64,000 nt of DNA, from positions 62,001 to 126,000 of the forward strand of contig NZ_JAHRCY010000008.1 of NCBI RefSeq assembly GCF_019083965.1, in the 5' to 3' direction. The notes below the pieces were generated by a model. That model ran no database searches, was not told where the DNA came from, and saw nothing but the letters and a program-made list of their open reading frames with translations. Of the stretch, positions 57,601 to 64,000 are shown in pieces (position 1 is the stretch's first letter; each line of letters opens with the position of its first letter). A program made the position numbers and the translations under genes. The stretch is from Catellatospora tritici. GTDB lineage: Bacteria; Actinomycetota; Actinomycetes; Mycobacteriales; Micromonosporaceae.

Positions 57601-57734
57601 ATCGCCTGTGCGGTGGCCGCCGCGGCGTACAGCGGACCGGCCGCGGCGGCGGCCACGACCAGGATGCCCAGCAGCGCCAACAGCGCTGTCTCGCCACGGC
57701 GTTCGCGCAGCGCGCTCAGTATCAGCCGACCCAT
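54642..57734 (-). CDS. FtsX-like ABC transporter permease (first)
   Basis: A 1030-residue membrane protein with the same layout as the next gene. It starts MGRLILSALRERRGETALLA after AGAGGG, with helix LLALLGILVVAAAAAGPLYA. The outer domain contains a Pro/Thr/Ala repeat (residues about 107-130) encoded by two exact 24-bp units at 57355-57402. FtsX core helices lie around LVAVAWAVLLLGLVYSAAQR and GPAVLVLLAAAPVGLGLGWL; C-terminal helices end LVVAAAALAGSLVAVPVWLV and LLAVLLPAAALLAGAALWVG. Both permeases and the ATPase are coupled by GTGA overlaps, so a 1:1:1 complex is plausible. Substrate unknown. Confidence 0.87.
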   Translation of the reverse strand: MGRLILSALRERRGETALLALLGILVVAAAAAGPLYAAAATAQAIAVEAAGASAAEHAITTTAEIDAKPDAASAAGTAAGEVGPLLSRPGLTEVRGAYVLGTISTAPAPSTAPTPTPATAPTPTPATGTASSNAAGAAPDVRTVAAALAARDGACAHLVLRGACPGQAGEVALSAPTAAELGVDVGATLSYRLGDLTPRPVRVVGVYDPDHTPDGTTPLADPYWAGRADLTPIPLRPQNPVYTVTTTIDQLGPVTVSATVDFLTPTRLTPAVLDQLSRPTGARSAPGPGYAVRDGVYNLLRRVRASQAALPTPVLIGAGQLVAVAWAVLLLGLVYSAAQRRTQVAMGGLRGAPRRTRIALTAGPAVLVLLAAAPVGLGLGWLLVRVLAWLALDQVDSVPLDVPTLATAGAVAVGVLVGAVVAQLRVHSGPVLDALREVPARRGGRVAGTVEVLAVVLAVAALTQSGPSADGAVDDAGTVLPALAAALLAVAAGVLLARIVRPVAAAVGTALLRIGRPGAALAALYVARRPGTDRLVALVVVVVALLGQAALGWQATRGAVTDQARLGLGAERVVTVRAPSRSALLHAVRRADPAGQWAMAVARERGSSGTTVAVDTSRLARVAYWPAAATQSAERAARRLSPRANDPIRITGAELALDVTVPPGQRSTVPVTVVLEGPKGEQISVVARLEPVPGRREQRLPVPVCATGDGCRLAWFSFPFSPDDVVFHRVLQHTPDAVVLDEAGMSAPARFRTEVGAESGVLLLPSAEGLSLRYYPADPRHPDPDIRIQASDTAVPLPVLVAGPPSVEQDGTVVRASAFGALPRPIDIVGTAPELPGVGIDGILVDLTTADRAADTFDNIAELQVWLAENAPADALDRLRAAGLVTVGTVGVDELVERGLALRTGPGARFHLGAALLALVLALVAVALIAAVDSGGRGAQLAALRTQGVPQRAVRAATRTGYTLVVAAAALAGSLVAVPVWLVRPLSGGPPTPVVLLAVLLPAAALLAGAALWVGGRLSRVDGLDLEEVR

Positions 57735-57913
57735 GTCACCCTCTGCCACCCGCGCCCAGTGCCCCGCCGCGACGAGCCGCCGCGCGACGCGTCACCGCGA
57801 TAGGCGATCAAGACGGGGACCTTGGTTGACCAGGACGAGTGTTTATGGCTGCCCGGCTGACGTCACTCAGCCGTCCGTGCCGCCGGAACAGCCCGAACGG
57901 GTGACGGGACCCC

Positions 57914-57956
57914 CAGCGGTCGTAGCGGTACAGCCTCAGCGGTCGTAGCGGTACAG
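57914..57956. repeat. 23-bp period tandem duplication at gene end
   Basis: CAGCGGTCGTAGCGGTACAG occurs at 57914-57933 and again at 57937-57956. The stop codon of the SH3/glucosaminidase gene lies at the junction (57936-57938). Confidence 0.85.
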
Positions 57957-58976
57957 GTCGTACCGGCGCATCAGGACGGTCAGCCGCTCGGCCTGGGCGG
58001 CGGTGCCGTACCCGGCGCGGGCCAGCGCGGACGCGAACCGGTCCGGGTCGGCGCCGGGCGCGGGCGCGCCGCCGAGGCGGGTCGCCAGCAGTCGGGCCTG
58101 ATCGAGGAACGCCTCGCGCGGCGAACGGTAGGCGCGCAGGCCGTCGCGGCAGCCCAGCGCGGTGGTGCCGGGGCCGTCGACGCAGTCGCGCCGGAACAGG
58201 TCGTGGTCGGCGTACGCGGTGGCCGCCCGTCCCCACCCGCTCGCCTCCGCCGCCTGCGCCAGCAGCACCGACGCGGGCACGCCGGTGGCTCGCGCCGCCG
58301 TGCGGGCGGCGTCGGCGTACGCCAGTGCGAAGGCGCGCGCCCCGGCGGGCAGTGCCCCCGGTGGCTCCTGACCGCACCAGGGCAGCCGGGGCGGGCCGGG
58401 TGACCAGCGCACGTACGCCTGCGCGACATATCCGCCGGAGCCGAGCCGCAGCCAGACCGGGCTGCGCCGCCCGTCGCCCACCGCCTGCCCCCACGCCTGA
58501 CACCGCACGGCCAGGGGTGCGCCGTCGTCGAGGGCGCCCACCCGGTCGTGCCCGGTGCCGGGCCCGGAGCGGATGTTCAGCTCACCGCCGCCCGCCGCCA
58601 CCCGGGCGGTCCCGGGCCGCCCCGACTCCGCGCACCAGGCCAGCCCGTCCGGCATCGCCGCGCGCCCAGGTGACCAGGCCAGGAACGCGTCGGGCACCAT
58701 CCCGCCGTCGACCAGCACCCAGTACGCGCTGCCGCGCAGCGGGCCGGTCAGCCGCTGCCCCCAGACCCGGCAACGTGGCATCACCGCGGTCCCGTCCGCG
58801 AGCCGGGCGGTCACCGGACGGTCGACGCCCGGTCCCGCGCGCACCGCGAGCACCCCGCCCTCGGCGTGGACCCGGGCCGCGGGGGCGGCCGGTTCGGCGT
58901 GGGCCGTCGTGGGCAGAAGCAGCGCGGATGCGAGCAGACCCAGCAGAAGTCCGATCCGGGAGGAGTGAACCGACAT
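57936..58976 (-). CDS. secreted SH3-repeat N-acetylglucosaminidase-type wall hydrolase
   Basis: A 346-residue exported protein. The signal peptide is SRIGLLLGLLASALLLPTTA followed by HAEPAA. Two bacterial SH3-type repeats follow: GGVLAVRAGPGVDRPVTARL (about 38-105) and GGELNIRSGPGTGHDRVGAL (about 125-190). The C-terminal domain (from FALAYADAARTAARATGVPA) has VPASVLLAQAAEASGWGRAA with the likely catalytic Glu and HDLFRRDCVDGPGTT, as in FlgJ/mannosyl-glycoprotein glucosaminidases. The upstream frame (to 59087) is rejected because the signal peptide begins at MSVHSS. The very end MRRYDLYRYDR is created by a short tandem duplication. Confidence 0.85.
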   Translation of the reverse strand: MSVHSSRIGLLLGLLASALLLPTTAHAEPAAPAARVHAEGGVLAVRAGPGVDRPVTARLADGTAVMPRCRVWGQRLTGPLRGSAYWVLVDGGMVPDAFLAWSPGRAAMPDGLAWCAESGRPGTARVAAGGGELNIRSGPGTGHDRVGALDDGAPLAVRCQAWGQAVGDGRRSPVWLRLGSGGYVAQAYVRWSPGPPRLPWCGQEPPGALPAGARAFALAYADAARTAARATGVPASVLLAQAAEASGWGRAATAYADHDLFRRDCVDGPGTTALGCRDGLRAYRSPREAFLDQARLLATRLGGAPAPGADPDRFASALARAGYGTAAQAERLTVLMRRYDLYRYDR

Positions 58977-59107
58977 ATCCCGTACAACCCAGTTTTTGGG
59001 GCCGGGCCACCCGCCGTCCCTCCGCCAGGGGTCGCCCGAACGGTGACCTCTGACACGCGATGCCCCCCGAGCACGGTATTTGATCAAGCTTGCCGGAGAA
59101 TAGAGGC

Positions 59108-60970
<1,863 letters not shown>

Positions 60971-61045
60971 CCTACCAGGTCAGGATCTTCCTGAAGGACG
61001 AGGGGTGCTGCTAGGCTGCGGCACCCCTTTCCTTTGGAGATCCAC

Positions 61046-61711
61046 ATGCGCGCTGACCGGCTGGTCCTCGCCCTCTTCGGCGTGGACGCCACGCTCAACA
61101 TCATCGCGGCGGGCACCGAGAACAAGGCTCTCGACTGGGCCACCAAGCCGATCCTGATCCCGCTGCTGGCGCTGTGGTTCTGGCTGGCCGCCCGGCAGCG
61201 GGGCCTGCGGGCCACCCCGGGCATCCTGGCCGCGCTCGGCTTCTCCACCCTCGGCGACATCGCGCTGCAGAACGAGGGCACCGCCTGGTTCATCAGCGGC
61301 ATGGTGCTGTTCCTCGGCGCGCACGTCTGCTACATCACCACGTTCGTGCGCAACGGCGCGCTGTCCCGGCTGCGGGCCATGCCGATGCTGCTGGTCCCGG
61401 TCGGCTACCTGGTCTTCCTGGTCACCGCGTTGACGCTGCTGTGGCCCGCGCTCGCCGAGGTCGGCCTGGCCGTGCCGATGGCCGGGTACGGGCTGGCGCT
61501 GACCGGCACCGCGGCCCTGTCGTCGGCGTTCGGCTGGCGCACCGCGCTGGGCGGCGGGCTGTTCCTGCTGTCGGACCTGCTGATCGCGGTCCGCGTCGCC
61601 GACGCGTTCACCATCCCCGGCCCGCCGATCTGGGTGATGCTGACCTACGCCCTCGCCCAGTTCCTGCTCGCGTGGGGCTGGCTGGACCGGCAGGCCCGCG
61701 CCGCCGCCTAG
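61046..61711 (+). CDS. YhhN/TMEM86 family membrane protein (lysoplasmalogenase-like)
   Basis: A 221-residue, about eight-helix membrane protein. Conserved polar residues sit in GFSTLGDIALQNEGTAWFIS near residue 66 and GGLFLLSDLLIAVRVADAFT near 172, as in YhhN/TMEM86 lysoplasmalogenases, which cleave vinyl-ether lysolipids. TTGGAGA precedes the ATG, and TAGGCT about 30 bp upstream may be the -10 box. Its TAG stop lies in a CTAG shared with the stop of the opposite gene. Plasmalogen cleavage in this organism is not demonstrated by sequence. Confidence 0.85.
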   Translation: MRADRLVLALFGVDATLNIIAAGTENKALDWATKPILIPLLALWFWLAARQRGLRATPGILAALGFSTLGDIALQNEGTAWFISGMVLFLGAHVCYITTFVRNGALSRLRAMPMLLVPVGYLVFLVTALTLLWPALAEVGLAVPMAGYGLALTGTAALSSAFGWRTALGGGLFLLSDLLIAVRVADAFTIPGPPIWVMLTYALAQFLLAWGWLDRQARAAA

Positions 61712-62649
61712 CCGGAGAACTCCCCCATCAGCGCGCGGACGTTGCCCACGTACTGCGGGTTCGGGTAGAAGACGGTGTCGCCGTCGGTCGCCTCGCGATC
61801 GACGGCGCCCTGCCCGTAGTTGTACGCCGAGATCACCGCGTTGAGCAGGCACCATTCCTTGCTGTCGGGCACGGCGGGGTCGCGGGCGCAGTCGGACTCG
61901 CGCAGGGTGTAGTCGACCGGGCAGGGCGCGGGCGCCGCCGACGGCGACGCGGACGGGTCCGGCTCGGTGTCGACGTCGCAGGTGCCGAAGTCGTACCGGT
62001 CGCCGAAGTACTTGATCAGCCACTGCAGGTAGGCCGAGCCGAGCATCGTGTTGCCCGACAGCTTGTGCAGGTCTTCGTCCATGGTGAACTGCGAGGCGTT
62101 GTTGAGCCAGTCCGCGGTCACCGGCATGACCTGCATGGTGCCGACACCACCGTCGCAGGCGACGATCGCCGACTGCCAGCCGCTCTCCTGTTTGGCCACC
62201 GCCTTGATCAGGCTGGTCGGCAGGGTGACGGCCGACTTCGTCCAGTAGCGGCGCGCGGCCGCGGCCTCCAGCGCCGCCTCGACCTCTGCCTTCGGCGCGT
62301 TGGTCCCCTCGTAGAAGGGGCAGGCCTTGCCCGACGGCAGCGGGGCCGGGGCGGGCGGCGGCGCGGCCGGTCCGGCGGGCTTGGTCGGTCGTGGGCTGGG
62401 CTTGGGCTGCGGCTTGCGCGTCGGCGACTTGGACGGCTTCGGCTTGGCCGACGGGCTCGCGCTCGGCGACGGACTCGCCTCGGGGGTCAACGACGGCTCG
62501 ACCGGCGACCCCTCCACCGCGGCGGCCGCCGCGGGCGGCTCGGTGGTCCGCGGCGGATCGCCGCCGTCCAGCACGATCGCCGTACCCGCGATGAGCACAC
62601 CCACCACCGCGAGCGCGCCGAACACATAGTGGACGCGCGTCACCCTCAT
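61708..62649 (-). CDS. lytic transglycosylase (SLT domain)
   Basis: A 313-residue, N-terminally anchored wall hydrolase. The start MRVTRVHYVFGALAVVGVLI opens a signal anchor (GGGAGGG precedes it), followed by a long Pro/Ser/Lys-rich linker (SPSPSASPSAKPKPSKSPTR) to about residue 115. The SLT-type catalytic domain has LIKAVAKQESGWQSAIVACD with the catalytic Glu, GGVGTMQVMPVTADWLNNAS and the closing VISAYNYGQGAVDREATDG. It cleaves peptidoglycan between MurNAc and GlcNAc, by family. The stop overlaps the YhhN gene by 4 bp on the opposite strand. Confidence 0.9.
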   Translation of the reverse strand: MRVTRVHYVFGALAVVGVLIAGTAIVLDGGDPPRTTEPPAAAAAVEGSPVEPSLTPEASPSPSASPSAKPKPSKSPTRKPQPKPSPRPTKPAGPAAPPPAPAPLPSGKACPFYEGTNAPKAEVEAALEAAAARRYWTKSAVTLPTSLIKAVAKQESGWQSAIVACDGGVGTMQVMPVTADWLNNASQFTMDEDLHKLSGNTMLGSAYLQWLIKYFGDRYDFGTCDVDTEPDPSASPSAAPAPCPVDYTLRESDCARDPAVPDSKEWCLLNAVISAYNYGQGAVDREATDGDTVFYPNPQYVGNVRALMGEFSG

Positions 62650-62713
62650 TGAGCCCTCCCCGTGGTCCCAGGCCCGGAGCCTAGCCGACCACGGGGAGGT
62701 GCGCTGACCCGGT

Positions 62714-63385
62714 TCAGACCTGCTCGCTGGTACCGATGCACAGGTAGTCGTCGGTGATCTTGCTGCCGCCGTAGCGCGACTCGTGGAACTCCTCCACCGT
62801 GCCGATGGAGTCGCTCGGGCACTGGTCCTCGTCGTCGACGACCTTGGTGACGACACCGTCGTTCGCCGTGTCGCAATCGACGAAGAGCACGGAGTCACCG
62901 GTCGTCGCCCGGATGCACTGGCCGACCTTGCTCGAGTCGCCGCCGGTGGCCGCCGCGTAGACGAACACCCCGACCACGGCCAGCGGCACCAGCGCGCCCA
63001 CGATGGTGGGGCGCTGGTACACCGGGCGGCCCGGCGACCACGGCGCCCCGGCCCAACCCTCGGGCGCCGGGACCGGCGTCGCCAGCTTGTTCAGCTTGAG
63101 CCGACCGAACAGGTTGTACAGCAGGATGAACGGCGTGATGATGAACGACGCCCAGCCCCACCAGCCCTGGACCAGGGTGCGGCTGGTCATGGTGCGGAAG
63201 ACGGCCAGGCCGCAGTCGCGGCAGTAGACGCCCTTGTTCTTGAGGAACTGCATCACGATGATCATGCCGCGGTGGCCGCGGAAGGTCATCGGCGCCGCGG
63301 GGCTGCAGCCGCAGTTCTCGCAGGCGTAGGTACGGTCAACGGCCGCCAGCGGGGCCGACAGGTGCGGAGGGATCAACTCGGTCAC
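62714..63385 (-). CDS. zinc-ribbon membrane protein with LppU-like extracytoplasmic domain (paralogue)
   Basis: A 223-residue protein with the same architecture and length as the product at 46651-47322. A zinc ribbon at Cys22/Cys25 (ACENCGCSPA) and Cys55/Cys58 (YCRDCG), a membrane-associated stretch WGWASFIITPFILLYNLFGR, the linker WSPGRPVYQRPTIVG, helix ALVPLAVVGVFVYAAATGG, and an outer domain with VGQCIRATTGDSVLFVDCDT, DEDQCPS and DDYLCIG. The cysteine spacing resembles LppU/SCO3897. GTG 63385; TAGAGT lies 8 nt upstream, as in the paralogue. Function unknown. Confidence 0.78.
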   Translation of the reverse strand: MTELIPPHLSAPLAAVDRTYACENCGCSPAAPMTFRGHRGMIIVMQFLKNKGVYCRDCGLAVFRTMTSRTLVQGWWGWASFIITPFILLYNLFGRLKLNKLATPVPAPEGWAGAPWSPGRPVYQRPTIVGALVPLAVVGVFVYAAATGGDSSKVGQCIRATTGDSVLFVDCDTANDGVVTKVVDDEDQCPSDSIGTVEEFHESRYGGSKITDDYLCIGTSEQV

Positions 63386-63446
63386 GGCGGCGCACTCTAC
63401 AAGCCGCGGCCGACACGTGTCGCCCCGCTCTCAGTAAGCTCCAAGG

Positions 63447-64000
63447 ATGTCCACTGTGCAGTCGTTCGAGCAGGAGCTGTCCGCGTTCCCGGGGACGGCC
63501 TCGGTCTGGTTCGGGCCGGTCGGCGGCCCCGCCGCGTACGTTCGCGCCGAGCACGCCCGGCACTACGCCGCGAGCACCATGAAGGTCGGCGTGATGATCG
63601 CGGCGTGGCGGGCCGCCGAGGCGGGGGCGCTCGACCTGGACGCCCCGGTGCTGGTCCACAACGAGCACGTCTCCGCCGCGTCGGGCGCGCCGGTCTACCG
63701 CAACGACCCGGAGTACGACAGCGACCAGGCGGTCTGGGCCCGGCTGGGCGAACTGGTGCCGCTGCGCTGGCTGGCGACCCGGATGATCGTGAAGTCGTCC
63801 AATCTGGCCACCAATCTGGTGCTCGGCGCGCTCGGCCCCAACGACGAGGCGTTCGCCCAGGTCAACGAGGTGTGGCGGCTGGCCGGGGCGGTCGAGGCGC
63901 ACACCGACCGGGGCATCGAGGACTATCCGGCCCGCGACGCCGGGATCAGCAACGAGGTGACCGCCGCCGACCTGGCCGCCCTGTTCGGCGCGCTGGAGGG
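63447..64000 (+). CDS. class A beta-lactamase-like serine hydrolase (partial, 3' end outside window)
   Basis: The open frame runs from ATG 63447 past the window end (184 complete codons seen). TAAGCT lies exactly 6 nt upstream, so the message is probably leaderless. The serine-hydrolase motif SxxK is ASTMKVGVMIAAWRAAEAG (Ser43/Lys46), then LVPLRWLATRMIVKSSNLAT supplies the SxN-type motif. The third motif (KTG) would lie beyond the window. There is no signal peptide in MSTVQSFEQELSAFPGTASV, unusual for a beta-lactamase or D-Ala-D-Ala peptidase, so it may be a cytoplasmic amidase or esterase. Confidence 0.82.
   Translation, partial: MSTVQSFEQELSAFPGTASVWFGPVGGPAAYVRAEHARHYAASTMKVGVMIAAWRAAEAGALDLDAPVLVHNEHVSAASGAPVYRNDPEYDSDQAVWARLGELVPLRWLATRMIVKSSNLATNLVLGALGPNDEAFAQVNEVWRLAGAVEAHTDRGIEDYPARDAGISNEVTAADLAALFGALE

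Overview
This is a high-GC actinobacterial chromosome segment, most consistent with the family Micromonosporaceae. The evidence is the very high third-position GC, frequent GTG starts, the order ctaB / tkt-tal-pgi-zwf-opcA-pgl / secG / tpiA-pgk-gap / whiA-yvcK-rapZ-uvrC / uvrA, a sufRBDCSUT operon, XRE+DUF397 gene pairs, and dispersed GC-rich hairpins at gene ends. Genus cannot be fixed from the sequence alone. I see no rRNA, tRNA, CRISPR array, transposase or prophage gene. This is mostly core chromosome.

Layout. 0-12 kb holds mixed housekeeping and accessory genes: an enoyl-CoA hydratase cut by the window edge, a small HTH protein, a multi-pass membrane protein, an ABC-F ATPase, a zinc metallopeptidase, an acVLRF1 peptidyl-tRNA hydrolase coupled to a class V aminotransferase, an AlkD-like DNA repair protein, a TMEM175-like channel, a HAD hydrolase, a LysE exporter, a LigD-type polymerase and a GNAT enzyme. 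12.1-18.8 kb is one tightly coupled SUF iron-sulfur cluster operon on the minus strand, led by its own repressor SufR, with a likely SufR operator in front of it. 18.9-23.4 kb carries the heme A and heme O synthases (ctaA, ctaB) with an ATP-grasp enzyme and unknown proteins between them. 23.7-31.9 kb is the pentose phosphate operon. 32-37.4 kb has secG, an orphan oligopeptide-binding lipoprotein and the tpiA-pgk-gap glycolytic operon. 37.7-46.3 kb carries whiA-yvcK-rapZ-uvrC, a Tat-type Rieske lipoprotein and uvrA. 46.6-50.8 kb has a zinc-ribbon membrane protein, rsgA, and an XRE/DUF397/nucleotidyltransferase group. 50.8-57.7 kb is a three-gene ABC exporter with two giant FtsX-type permeases. 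58-64 kb has an SH3/glucosaminidase protein, typA, a YhhN-family protein, a lytic transglycosylase, a second copy of the zinc-ribbon membrane protein, and a truncated beta-lactamase-like serine hydrolase.

The genes group into coherent physiology: cofactor assembly (Fe-S, heme), central carbon flux with NADPH supply, sporulation/cell-envelope control (whiA, yvcK, rapZ, wall lytic enzymes), nucleotide excision repair, and ribosome quality control or assembly (acVLRF1, ABC-F, RsgA, TypA).

The least explained signals are non-coding. A five-copy hairpin family with a conserved loop and co-varying stems sits at gene 3' ends. A second element occurs twice, in opposite orientations. A 42-bp tandem repeat has an inverted copy. 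A perfect 18-bp hairpin lies inside the zwf-opcA transcription unit. Several genes contain short tandem duplications, and many genes look leaderless (TANNNT, then 6-8 nt, then the start codon).
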